A stretch of DNA of 49,817 nucleotides from a virus. The stretch lies in IMG/VR virus record IMGVR_UViG_3300030329_002542, positions 1 to 49,817 of that record. One strand, written 5' to 3'. The first letter of the stretch is position 1. Every line of letters starts with the position of its first letter. This document shows positions 23,631 through 30,856 of this stretch, one piece after another. The notes under the pieces are model-generated. The model saw only the letters and a program-made list of their open reading frames with translations, made no database searches and had not been told where the DNA came from. Made by a program: the position numbers and the translations under genes.

Positions 23631-24038
23631 ATGGCTTCAATAGAAGAAATAAGAACTAAAAGAAAACAAGATAAAGAAGTTATGATAAGAATCATGAGGG
23701 CTTGTACTGTTTTAATGACTAGTATGAACATCTCGGCCCAAGAATTAAAATGGGAACGAGGAAAAAGCAAAAAAGTTTATGATGACATGCTTGAAACTTT
23801 AATTCTTAAAATAGCTGAATGCTACAGAGAACTAGAAAAGATAAAAATCGAAACTCAATCATACAAAGATAACTATGATAAAAGAGGCCCATTGCCGGAA
23901 AAACTAACAGAAGATCAATTAGTTTCTGAAATGTTTTTAACTAAAGATGATGATGAAGTTTATTTAATGGAATGCTCACCAGAAGAATTTACTAATCATA
24001 TGATGGATAAACTATCAGACGCCCAACAAGGAGGCTAG
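23631..24038 (+). CDS. Helical early protein, unknown function
   Basis: 135 residues starting 1 base after the preceding stop. Almost entirely helical and charged, with probable coiled coil in YDDMLETLILKIAECYRELEKIKIETQ (about residues 50-77). Acidic C-terminus. No family recognised. Ends just before the operator at 24054. Confidence 0.75.
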   Translation: MASIEEIRTKRKQDKEVMIRIMRACTVLMTSMNISAQELKWERGKSKKVYDDMLETLILKIAECYRELEKIKIETQSYKDNYDKRGPLPEKLTEDQLVSEMFLTKDDDEVYLMECSPEEFTNHMMDKLSDAQQGG

Positions 24039-24053
24039 AAAGATTGTGGATGC

Positions 24054-24076
24054 CTGTGTTGCAAATCGTAACACAG
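24054..24076. promoter_or_regulatory. 23-bp palindromic site, copy 2 (perfect arms)
   Basis: CTGTGTT-GCAAATCGT-AACACAG, perfect 7-bp arms, 14 bases upstream of the -35 box at 24091. It has no T-run, so it is more likely a protein site than a terminator. Compare 21590, 37358 and 46993. Confidence 0.7.
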
Positions 24077-24090
24077 TTTAAAAATAATAC

Positions 24091-24119
24091 TTGACAACTA
24101 TTTGATTCCTTCGTATATT
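24091..24119 (+). promoter_or_regulatory. Rightward promoter P3
   Basis: TTGACA (24091-24096), 17-bp spacer starting ACTA, TATATT (24114-24119). Palindrome copy 2 lies just upstream. Drives the regulatory block from 24167. Confidence 0.88.
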
Positions 24120-24166
24120 TATATATAGAGATTGATAATCTAGCCTATAACAAAGGAGATAGTTTA

Positions 24167-24460
24167 ATGGCAGATAGACAGTACGTAGGAGGAAATGAGC
24201 AGGACATGGATGATGCGGCCAGAATAATTTATTCCGACCAATTCCTCCGTGAAATGGTTAAATTCATCAACGTAAACCTTATTCATCTTAAAGATTGGAG
24301 GTTACAGAATCAACATCAAGAAGCGTATTTAGATCAAGGACTAGATTCCCTAGTTCGAACAAAGGTTGTAGAATTTAATAACCAAATCGAGATCATTATC
24401 GCTATATTAGAATCTAGCGGGAATGATTACATTGAAGTTTCAAACGTATTAAAAGAGTAA
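24167..24460 (+). CDS. Small early protein
   Basis: 97 residues, AAAGGAG site. Helical with aromatic and acidic residues (DAARIIYSDQFLREMVKFINVNLIHL). First gene of the P3 unit. No motif recognised. Confidence 0.75.
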   Translation: MADRQYVGGNEQDMDDAARIIYSDQFLREMVKFINVNLIHLKDWRLQNQHQEAYLDQGLDSLVRTKVVEFNNQIEIIIAILESSGNDYIEVSNVLKE

Positions 24461-24471
24461 GAGGGGCATAA

Positions 24472-25014
24472 ATGCAAACTCTAAAAGAAGATGAACGCGA
24501 GCCTGAGGAAAAAAGATCCTGCCTTGTGAGAACAAGATATGGTGATTATTACAAAAAGGTTCCGCGTAAATATGTAGCTGATCCTGATGTAAAAATAGCA
24601 AGACAACAACGACAAGCGAAAAAAGCAGAGGCTTTTGCATTGTTGTCAAAAAGTATCAGGAAAGAACTAGATATTACGCAGAAAGAACTGGGAGCATTAT
24701 TAAGAGTATCAAAGGCAACAGTTTCAAATTGGGAGAAAAAAGTATTTGTCCCTCAATTTGCCTCGCAAGAGGCGTTGCACCATATTAACACGCAACGAGA
24801 TAGTAACGGAAAAATATATCTAACCGAAAAAATGTTTGAACTTTTAGAAGAGGCAAACGCTCCAAGATTACCTCGAACCTTAAAAAGTAGAGACATTAAC
24901 AAAATCCCACGAAAACGCACCAGAAAAATATTAACAGTAGATAATTTGTTTTATGCTACAATAACATCTATTGTTGGTTATGTTGCGTATCACGTGCTAA
25001 TAATGCACAAATAA
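24472..25014 (+). CDS. XRE-type HTH regulator with C-terminal membrane segment
   Basis: 180 residues. Residues about 62-95 form an XRE helix-turn-helix: RKELDITQKELGALLRVS followed by KATVSNWEKK, with the usual LDITQKELGALL and SKATVSNWE elements. Residues about 138-153 are very basic, and 158-177 (LFYATITSIVGYVAYHVLIM) form one hydrophobic span at the C-terminus. A tail-anchored DNA-binding protein would tether target DNA to the inner membrane. Candidate binder of the palindromes. Unusual fusion; the span could instead be a dimer core. Confidence 0.8.
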   Translation: MQTLKEDEREPEEKRSCLVRTRYGDYYKKVPRKYVADPDVKIARQQRQAKKAEAFALLSKSIRKELDITQKELGALLRVSKATVSNWEKKVFVPQFASQEALHHINTQRDSNGKIYLTEKMFELLEEANAPRLPRTLKSRDINKIPRKRTRKILTVDNLFYATITSIVGYVAYHVLIMHK

Positions 25015-25017
25015 GTT

Positions 25018-25284
25018 ATGAGTAAAATAATAGATTTAAATTGCGAAATTACTCTTCGCGTAACCTATAATAAGGGAGAGGAGGAGTTGGGGAACATACA
25101 TTCCCCAGCTACCCTCTCGCCTGTAGACATAGAAAAAGTTGAAATTGTTTATGAACCATGGCAATTAGCTAGTCGTTTATTGGTCATACAAAAAACTACT
25201 GATTCTATAGACAAAGCTACATCAGATGATTTATTACTAAAAGAATATATTGAAAACTTAATAGAAAAAAAGGAAACTAAATGA
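25018..25284 (+). CDS. Small early protein
   Basis: 88 residues; starts 3 bases after the HTH gene and overlaps the next by ATGA, so it is translationally coupled. Beta N-terminal half (CEITLRVTYNKG), helical C-terminus (LLLKEYIENLIEKKE). Unknown function. Confidence 0.7.
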   Translation: MSKIIDLNCEITLRVTYNKGEEELGNIHSPATLSPVDIEKVEIVYEPWQLASRLLVIQKTTDSIDKATSDDLLLKEYIENLIEKKETK

Positions 25285-25496
25285 GAACGCCAAAATGGAC
25301 AAAGAAAGACTTCGAATTTCTAGCTGATACATTGGTAGAATGGTTTAATTCTGAACTAGACTTAAACGACAGTAAAGATGTAACTACATACGAAAGTTTA
25401 ATTCATATTGTTAGCTTTAATTTAAATCGAACAAACTCACAATATGATGCAGATAAGTTTCTTGATAGGTGCAGGACTTTGGGGCAACAACAATGA
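25281..25496 (+). CDS. Small early protein
   Basis: 71 residues with ATGA overlaps at both ends. Helical (TKKDFEFLADTLVEWFNSEL; SLIHIVSFNLNRTN). Similar small ORFs are common in phage early regions; no function is known to me. Confidence 0.7.
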   Translation: MRTPKWTKKDFEFLADTLVEWFNSELDLNDSKDVTTYESLIHIVSFNLNRTNSQYDADKFLDRCRTLGQQQ

Positions 25497-25681
25497 CAAC
25501 TTGGAAAGAAATACAAAAAGACTTAAGCAAAGAGATGAACAAAAACTTTCTTACACGAGAAGAAGGTATGGAAATATTAAAGGCTTTAGAAAGTTTAACA
25601 GAGTGGAATAAATCACAACAAAAACTTGTTGTTAAAATGCATGATGCTATAGAAAAACTAGAAGAAAGGCTGGAAAAATAA
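25493..25681 (+). CDS. Short coiled-coil protein
   Basis: 62 residues from ATG 25493. Two heptad-rich helices: EIQKDLSKEMNKNF and LVVKMHDAIEKLEERLEK. Coupled to its neighbours by overlap. Unknown role. Confidence 0.65.
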   Translation: MTTWKEIQKDLSKEMNKNFLTREEGMEILKALESLTEWNKSQQKLVVKMHDAIEKLEERLEK

Positions 25682-25682
25682 G

Positions 25683-26084
25683 ATGACCAAAGAAATAAAA
25701 GATGAGCAAATATTAACATGTTTTATGCCTAATCACAGAGATTATAATGAGCCAGTATGGGATAACTACGAAACAATTCTAAGGCTTATTAAACCTAACA
25801 AAGAGCATACGGATTACTTATTCAAGGCTGGACACGATCCTTCTTGGGAGTTTATGCGAGACAAGATAGGAGGCTACATTCAACACACGATTCTTAGCCG
25901 AGATGGAAAGACGATAGATGCTGTTTGTGATGAGGATGGGCTCATGAAACAATTAGAGCCTAATCATAATTTGTATGACCACATTGATCCTTTAGAAAAA
26001 CAATCAGAACATACATTAATAGTACCGGAGATAGGAACGCTAGTTGGAAATGTCATTATTTGGCTAAGGGGAAATATAAAATAG
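25683..26084 (+). CDS. DUF3846-like protein
   Basis: 133 residues. The pattern MRDKIGGYIQHTIL, DGKTIDAVCDEDGLMKQLEPN and, at the end, TLVGNVIIW matches the DUF3846 family found in phages and plasmids: a GG turn, strand, an 'Asp-Glu-x-Gly-Leu' loop and a final GNV(I/L)I strand. Function of the family is not known to me. The stop overlaps the GTG of the next gene. Confidence 0.7.
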   Translation: MTKEIKDEQILTCFMPNHRDYNEPVWDNYETILRLIKPNKEHTDYLFKAGHDPSWEFMRDKIGGYIQHTILSRDGKTIDAVCDEDGLMKQLEPNHNLYDHIDPLEKQSEHTLIVPEIGTLVGNVIIWLRGNIK

Positions 26085-26419
26085 TGCATGGAAATAGCAA
26101 AAAAGTTAAGGGATATCATTGCCTAACTGAATCAGAGATAGAACGGGCTAAATTTCTTAGGGAGAAAGAAGGTTTTACATACCAAGAACTAGCGCAAGTA
26201 TTTAATCGCTCGTATCAAGATATGTACCTTCTTCTCCGAGAACGAAAAGTTAAAAAAGGAAAAAGGCCTACCGTTCATAGAGCAAAACTATACACAGACA
26301 TCTTACAGCTTTTGGTGAAAGGAGAACTAAATCAAAACCAAATAGCTAAAAAGTTGAACACAACTAGACAATACGTAAGCCTCGTAAACAAGGACAGGAC
26401 TAATGATTGCAAAAAATAA
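26084..26419 (+). CDS. Double helix-turn-helix protein
   Basis: 111 residues from GTG 26084, chosen because it overlaps the previous stop (TAGTG) and has AAGGGG upstream; a TTG at 26060 is the alternative. Two HTH-like units: TYQELAQVFNRSYQDMYLLL (about 40-60) and LNQNQIAKKLNTTRQYVSLV (about 85-104). Basic linker (RKVKKGKRPTVHRAK). Likely binds DNA as a regulator or at the origin. Good candidate for recognition of direct or inverted repeats here. Confidence 0.75.
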   Translation: MHGNSKKVKGYHCLTESEIERAKFLREKEGFTYQELAQVFNRSYQDMYLLLRERKVKKGKRPTVHRAKLYTDILQLLVKGELNQNQIAKKLNTTRQYVSLVNKDRTNDCKK

Positions 26420-26804
26420 TAGCACGCAACACGGAAAAACTTATTATTATTATTGGTTTGAAGATTGCATGTGTGGGCCATATGAAACAATACAGATTGC
26501 TACAGATAAATTTCTTTCCGCTATTCAATGTGCAACTGAGTATAACGAACCACACCTATTACGAAAGGCCTTGATAAGCGCTAGTATTTATTATGACTAT
26601 ATAAATAAAACAGAAGCTGAAAACAAAGATAATTGGGCGATCATTGAAAGACAAACAAATACTATAGATACTTTAGAGAATGAAGTTCTTTCTTTGCGTG
26701 AACAACTAGATGAGATGGAAACAGAGGCGATTGAATGGAAAGAATGTTACCATGAAACAAAAGCTAAAATAGATGAGTTAAAAAATAAATATATGGAGAA
26801 CTAA
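26403..26804 (+). CDS. Coiled-coil early protein
   Basis: 133 residues; ATG 17 bases inside the end of the previous gene. The N-terminal half has YYYYWFEDCMCGPYETIQIAT; the C-terminal half (about 75-133) is a continuous coiled coil (TIDTLENEVLSLREQLDEME). Unknown role. Confidence 0.7.
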   Translation: MIAKNNSTQHGKTYYYYWFEDCMCGPYETIQIATDKFLSAIQCATEYNEPHLLRKALISASIYYDYINKTEAENKDNWAIIERQTNTIDTLENEVLSLREQLDEMETEAIEWKECYHETKAKIDELKNKYMEN

Positions 26805-26808
26805 CAAT

Positions 26809-27144
26809 ATGGCTGACGAAAATGAGGATAAGTTTTCTCCTCCTAAAGACATTAGTTCTGAAGGAATAAAAGTTCTTACAAACTTATTAGATTTAGCCAT
26901 GAAAAATGAAATGATTAAGTCTTCCGATGTTAAGCGGATACTAACGGTATTAAAAACTAATCCTTCAATGAGATTAAGCCGTATTGCCAAACGTCTACAG
27001 TCTATTAAGAGCATGGTTGCAGAGATTCAATCTTATGACCGAAGATTAGATATAGTACTCGATAATTGCCAAGAGGAACTTAACACGATACAAAAAGTAT
27101 CAGAGATGCTTCCCAATTATGATAAAACTGATAAAGAATATTAA
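26809..27144 (+). CDS. Helical early protein
   Basis: 111 residues. Helices with regular Leu/Ile spacing (IKVLTNLLDLAMKNEMI; SRIAKRLQSIKSMVAEIQ). Acidic N-terminus. No family recognised. Last larger gene of the P3 unit. Confidence 0.7.
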   Translation: MADENEDKFSPPKDISSEGIKVLTNLLDLAMKNEMIKSSDVKRILTVLKTNPSMRLSRIAKRLQSIKSMVAEIQSYDRRLDIVLDNCQEELNTIQKVSEMLPNYDKTDKEY

Positions 27145-27154
27145 AGGGAGCTTT

Positions 27155-27271
27155 ATGTCTGATATTTACTTGGCTATAAATGGTTTTATATTTCTTCTCA
27201 TAACCATTCCGTATGTACTAATAGTATTTTCTTATGTTAAAGAAACCATACAGAAAAAAATGAGAAAGTAA
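27155..27271 (+). CDS. 38-residue single-span membrane protein
   Basis: ATG with an AAGGGAG site 5 bases upstream. INGFIFLLITIPYVLIVFSY is one clear membrane span followed by a basic end (KETIQKKMRK), so the C-terminus should be cytoplasmic. Size and place suggest a small inhibitor or membrane-associated early factor; a holin is less likely in an early unit. Function unknown. Confidence 0.7.
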   Translation: MSDIYLAINGFIFLLITIPYVLIVFSYVKETIQKKMRK

Positions 27272-27283
27272 TGCATTTTGTTC

Positions 27284-27312
27284 TTGACAACTTATTATTA
27301 TGTGTGTATATT
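27284..27312 (+). promoter_or_regulatory. Rightward promoter P4
   Basis: TTGACA (27284-27289), 17-bp spacer starting ACTT, TATATT (27307-27312). Drives the leader peptide and the gene at 27425. Confidence 0.88.
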
Positions 27313-27363
27313 ATATACACAATTTGATATTATCCTCATCACTTACGATTGGAAAGAGAGGCT

Positions 27364-27423
27364 ATGATCGTAAAAGAAAAACTAAATAAGATGTTTTCCC
27401 TCAACTCTTTAAAAGGAGAATAA
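27364..27423 (+). CDS. 19-residue leader peptide
   Basis: Starts about 45 bases after the expected P4 transcription start with an AAAGAGAGG site; encodes MIVKEKLNKMFSLNSLKGE. Its last codons contain the AAAGGAG ribosome site of the next gene, whose ATG begins 1 base after the stop. Translation of this peptide would control access to that site. It may only serve coupling. Confidence 0.6.
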   Translation: MIVKEKLNKMFSLNSLKGE

Positions 27424-27424
27424 G

Positions 27425-27790
27425 ATGGCTGAAATAACCATCAATGCAAAGTCCCCAAAGACGGGACGAGAAGTTTCTTTTGTTCGTGATTTTGGTTCGA
27501 CCATAGAAGAAAGCGTTGAACTGTTCGGAGCAGAAGTTGTTCATTCTATCTTTCAGGCTCAGGCAACAATAAGAGCTCAAGGAGCCGCACGTTCGGTTCT
27601 TGATAAGGATGACAAGACCTCAGATGAAGCAGTAAAAGCTGGTGAAACATATACCCCAGGTGTCGTGCGCAGAGGCGGAGGCTCTAAGAAAGATCCATTC
27701 AAGGTTCTTGCTGAGAAAATGGTTTCTGGTCAGATTAGTAAAGACGAGATCATGGCTGAACTAGAAAAGAGATTAGCCGAAGAAGCATAA
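27425..27790 (+). CDS. Abundant-looking early protein, unknown function
   Basis: 121 residues between a strong promoter and a strong terminator, so probably highly expressed. Beta N-terminus (ITINAKSPKTGREVSFVRDF), a helix with SIFQAQATIRAQGAARSVLD, a Gly-rich linker (VVRRGGGSKKD) and a C-terminal acidic helix (DEIMAELEKRLAEEA). Could be a DNA-associated protein; no family recognised. Confidence 0.8.
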   Translation: MAEITINAKSPKTGREVSFVRDFGSTIEESVELFGAEVVHSIFQAQATIRAQGAARSVLDKDDKTSDEAVKAGETYTPGVVRRGGGSKKDPFKVLAEKMVSGQISKDEIMAELEKRLAEEA

Positions 27791-27799
27791 ACACCAGCT

Positions 27800-27840
27800 T
27801 AGGCAGGGGAGTTCCTTACGGCTCCTCTGCCTACTTTTTT
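27800..27840 (+). terminator. Strong intrinsic terminator
   Basis: TAGGCAGGGGAG pairs with CTCCTCTGCCTA (one G-T), about 10-base loop, followed by CTTTTTT. Ends the P4 unit. Confidence 0.88.
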
Positions 27841-27862
27841 ACCCTTTAATAGATAATAAAAG

Positions 27863-28183
27863 ATGCCAGAAAAAACTGTTTACATAGTAAATAATAGCGG
27901 ACATGATTTCAGTTCAGCAAAACCTTTTGGGAAGCTTGAATTTTTAACGGAAGGACTTGTTGATAGATTTAATGTAACTGGAATGTATAGGGCATTTCAA
28001 GCTAAGATAGCAGAATCAGAACCTGAAGATTTCATATTACATAGCGGGCCGGGCGTTATGAGCGCTGTTGCTTGTTCTATGTTCGCCAACAAACACGGAC
28101 GTCTTAACTTATTGTTATGGCGCGGAGAGGAAAACGGAAAACAGCGATACGTTCAGCGTAGACTATCATTTAACAAAGGCTAA
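27863..28183 (+). CDS. Conserved-looking early protein
   Basis: 106 residues with alternating strands and helices: TVYIVNNSGHDFSSAKPFG, then ILHSGPGVMSAVACSMFANKHG and a final strand LLLWRGEENGKQRYVQRRL. Compact alpha/beta fold likely. Directly upstream of the recombination nuclease. No family recognised. Confidence 0.75.
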   Translation: MPEKTVYIVNNSGHDFSSAKPFGKLEFLTEGLVDRFNVTGMYRAFQAKIAESEPEDFILHSGPGVMSAVACSMFANKHGRLNLLLWRGEENGKQRYVQRRLSFNKG

Positions 28184-28189
28184 AATAAG

Positions 28190-29146
28190 ATGAAAGAGCA
28201 CGAAACGTGGCAAGTGCTAGATGCTACTAAATTACAAACTTACATGCGTTGCCCCCGTAAGTTTTTCTTCAATTATGTATTAGGCTGGAAATCAGAAATA
28301 CCAAGTAATCATTTAGTATTCGGAAGCGCGTGGCATATGGCAATGGAAGTCTTGCTCGATAAAGGCTACAATGCGGAATCTTGCGCTGAAGGATTTTACC
28401 TCGCAGAAAGCTATATCCGAGAATTTTTTCCACCTGAATGGGATAACGGAAACGCTCCCAAAACACCAGCTAATATCCTTAGAACTCTTCCGCAATATTG
28501 CAAAACCTATGAAGAAGATGATTTTACTGTTGAGCATATAGAAGTAGCGGGAAGCGTGGCGATTGGTGAGGGGAAATTACTACATTTTAAAACGGATGCT
28601 ATTTGTCGTGACCATCGTGGAATTTTTAGCCTTGAACATAAAACAGGAAGTAGATTCTCAAATTCTTGGGCTTCTCAATGGCGACAAAAGATGCAGATAG
28701 GTATTTATAGCCATGTTCTATACTGTATGTACCCAGAGAATGAAGTTTATGGAGTAATTATAAATGGTACATTTTTTGCAAATGAGCCAAAACGCAAAAA
28801 GAACGGTGAATTATACGCGGGTGCTAGAGACACAGAATTTAAGCGCGTCCCTTGTCGTAGAACCTTACCTGCGATGGAAGCTTGGTTGGTGGAAACTGAA
28901 GAGATTTACGATAAAGTTCAGAATGATTATAATCGCTTAGCGGATGCTACAGAAGATGAGTCCATTCTTAAAGCGTTTCCTCGTAACACGGAGTCTTGTT
29001 CTGATTATGGCCAATGTCCCTTTTTGGATTATTGTAGCGTGTGGAATAATCCTTTACAACATTGTGAGGAGCCTCCTGTAGGCATGGAAGTAGACCATTG
29101 GGATCCACGTAAGGCTGATACTATACGGGAGGTAGTTGAACTATGA
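28190..29146 (+). CDS. Cas4/RecB-like PD-(D/E)XK exonuclease with Fe-S cysteines
   Basis: 318 residues. Nuclease core: His49 (SAWHMAME), Asp136 (HFKTDAI) and Glu149-x-Lys151 (SLEHKTG), then the QWRQKMQIGIY helix (Gln motif). One Cys at 21 (MRCPRKFF) and three near the end (270, 276, 282 in ESCSDYGQCPFLDYC) match the four-Cys 4Fe-4S arrangement of Cas4/AddB-type enzymes. Expected to resect DNA ends for recombination with the Sak4-like ATPase and the ssDNA-binding protein downstream. No CRISPR is present in the window. Confidence 0.88.
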   Translation: MKEHETWQVLDATKLQTYMRCPRKFFFNYVLGWKSEIPSNHLVFGSAWHMAMEVLLDKGYNAESCAEGFYLAESYIREFFPPEWDNGNAPKTPANILRTLPQYCKTYEEDDFTVEHIEVAGSVAIGEGKLLHFKTDAICRDHRGIFSLEHKTGSRFSNSWASQWRQKMQIGIYSHVLYCMYPENEVYGVIINGTFFANEPKRKKNGELYAGARDTEFKRVPCRRTLPAMEAWLVETEEIYDKVQNDYNRLADATEDESILKAFPRNTESCSDYGQCPFLDYCSVWNNPLQHCEEPPVGMEVDHWDPRKADTIREVVEL

Positions 29147-29409
29147 GCAAGAAAAAGAAAGCTAAAACAAAACAACGTGATTACTATGACGGGAAGATGA
29201 CTAAAAAAGTCTGGACACAAAGGCGTAATCGTGCTAAGGGACAGTTTGCTTTTATGCTCGGAACTGGACTCAGTATACAAGGTGACCTACATCAAGCATT
29301 ATCAAGCAGTGAGATAACACAATTAAAAGCTGTACGCACAGTATTAGCTACTATCTTAGATGACTGGAAAGAAGAGACAGATGAAGCTAAGCGAGAATAC
29401 GGGGTCTAG
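29143..29409 (+). CDS. Small basic protein
   Basis: 88 residues; ATGA overlap with the nuclease gene. Very basic N-terminus (SKKKKAKTKQRDYYDGKMTKK), then helices (SSSEITQLKAVRTVLATILDDWKEE). May bind nucleic acid or assist the nuclease. Unknown family. Confidence 0.7.
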   Translation: MSKKKKAKTKQRDYYDGKMTKKVWTQRRNRAKGQFAFMLGTGLSIQGDLHQALSSSEITQLKAVRTVLATILDDWKEETDEAKREYGV

Positions 29410-29563
29410 TTGTTCATATAAAGTTAAAAGTGTTTGCCCTTTTTGTAGAAAAGCAACAGAGATTAAAAAAGGTTTTGCTTGGCATTTACGTTACTTTTGT
29501 TGGATAACAGTCTGGGAAAAATGTGAGGACTGCGCAAAAAAAGACTTGACAACTGTCGAATAA
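29381..29563 (+). CDS. Zinc-ribbon microprotein
   Basis: 60 residues from ATG 29381, overlapping the previous gene by 29 bases; a longer start at 29360 has no ribosome site. CPFC and CEDC make a four-Cys zinc ribbon. Promoter P5 lies inside its 3' end. Function unknown. Confidence 0.65.
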   Translation: MKLSENTGSSCSYKVKSVCPFCRKATEIKKGFAWHLRYFCWITVWEKCEDCAKKDLTTVE

Positions 29564-29574
29564 AGGATTATATT
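29546..29574 (+). promoter_or_regulatory. Rightward promoter P5
   Basis: TTGACA (29546-29551), 17-bp spacer starting ACTG, TATATT (29569-29574), overlapping the end of the upstream gene. Drives the repair/replication genes. Confidence 0.85.
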
Positions 29575-29622
29575 ATATGTATATTAATTCTATTTCTACT
29601 TACTATTTGAAGAAGGGAAGCT

Positions 29623-30033
29623 ATGCAGACTTTTGTTCCGTTTGACGATGTTCACACTTCCATTGAGTGCCTTGATTATAAAAGACTCGGCAAGCAACGT
29701 GTAGAAGCGTCACAGATTATCAAAGCACTTACCATAGATGACTATGGATGGAAGAATCATCCAGCTACTAAAATGTGGGACGGATATATTCCGGCACTAA
29801 AGTGGTATCACGACATATGTATAGCAGAATGGATTAGTCGTGGATTCAATAACACCATGAAAATGTTTGCTCCCATACTCGAGAACATAGAAATGCCTGA
29901 GTGGTGGGGCGACAACCGTGTACATGCCTCCCATAGAGCTGCGTTGCTATGGAAAGAACCAGATCATTACAGACAGTTTGATTGGAAAGAAAGTCCTCGT
30001 GTAGATTATCACTGGCCTACACAGGAGAAATAA
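29623..30033 (+). CDS. Pyrimidine dimer DNA glycosylase family protein (Pyr_excise, MSMEG_6728-like)
   Basis: 136 residues covering the whole domain. MQTFVPFDDVHTSIECLDYKRLGKQRVEA, the helix with GWKNHPATKMWDGYIPALKWY, and HASHRAALLWK are the signatures of this family, distantly related to T4 endonuclease V. It would remove UV-damaged bases. GAAGAAGGG precedes the ATG. First gene after P5, so repair starts with replication. Activity not proven; many members are uncharacterised. Confidence 0.85.
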   Translation: MQTFVPFDDVHTSIECLDYKRLGKQRVEASQIIKALTIDDYGWKNHPATKMWDGYIPALKWYHDICIAEWISRGFNNTMKMFAPILENIEMPEWWGDNRVHASHRAALLWKEPDHYRQFDWKESPRVDYHWPTQEK

Positions 30034-30034
30034 G

Positions 30035-30856
30035 ATGACCGAATCAAGTAGCGATAAGTTCCTTCGCATCAAAGAAAGAGCGGAGGCAACACGCAACCGC
30101 TATGCGGAGAGTAGCAGTAAGTATTCAAACTTCCTTGTCTATGGAGACTTCGGCACAGGCAAGACACAGCTAGCAAGCACATGCCCTACGCCAGTATTCA
30201 TTGACTCGTTTGATCCAGGTGGTACAAAGACGTTAGCACTCCAAGATGGCATTGAAAAGGGTGACATCATTGTAGAGAATAAGTGGGAGGCTGATTCATG
30301 GAAAGACCCGTTCGCGTTTAACGAGTGGGAAAAGGAAATGGAACAGCGTAAGAAGGAAGGCTTGTTCGATCATATAGGAACCTACGTTCTTGACAGTGCA
30401 ACGAAATGGGCTGACTGTATGATGTGGGAGATACTCCGTAGAGGTACTCGGGGTAAGACTCGCAAAGGTGGTAACCCAGAACTACAAGACTACCTCGTTC
30501 AACAGATGACCGCAGTAGACTGGCTCGGTGTTCTCATGGGCTATCCTTGTCACACACTTGTAACAGGTCACATAGGACTAATCAAGGATGAGGTATCAGG
30601 TAAGATAGAAACAGGACTCTTACTTGCCGGAAAGCTGAGCGAGAAGGTACCTTTGGTCTTTGATGAGAAGTATGTATCTCTTGTTAAGAACTCATCAGGA
30701 GGTGTCAATCATACTTTGCTAACTAAGAACGATGGGTACTACAAAGCAGAGACTCGCATGGGCGGCTCACGATTTGAACAGAATGAGAAGCCAGACATCA
30801 ATGCCTTACTTCGCAAAGCAGGTCGTGATAATGATAACAAGGAGAGCTTATTCTAA
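30035..30856 (+). CDS. Sak4-like RecA-family ATPase
   Basis: 273 residues. Walker A GDFGTGKT at 37-44, a Walker B-like strand ending in Asp-Ser (TYVLDSAT, about 126), and the Sak4/AAA_24 layout with FIDSFDPGG after Walker A. These phage ATPases promote single-strand annealing or DNA loading with a cognate ssDNA-binding protein, here probably 31391-31798. Starts 1 base after the previous stop. Confidence 0.85.
   Translation: MTESSSDKFLRIKERAEATRNRYAESSSKYSNFLVYGDFGTGKTQLASTCPTPVFIDSFDPGGTKTLALQDGIEKGDIIVENKWEADSWKDPFAFNEWEKEMEQRKKEGLFDHIGTYVLDSATKWADCMMWEILRRGTRGKTRKGGNPELQDYLVQQMTAVDWLGVLMGYPCHTLVTGHIGLIKDEVSGKIETGLLLAGKLSEKVPLVFDEKYVSLVKNSSGGVNHTLLTKNDGYYKAETRMGGSRFEQNEKPDINALLRKAGRDNDNKESLF

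Noticed and set aside
24054-24076. Intrinsic terminator
   Set aside because: Stem has 7 bp with a 9-base loop and no T-run; repeated elsewhere with the same spacing, so more like an operator.
28190-29146. CRISPR adaptation gene (cas4)
   Set aside because: No repeat-spacer array or other cas genes; fits phage recombination nucleases.
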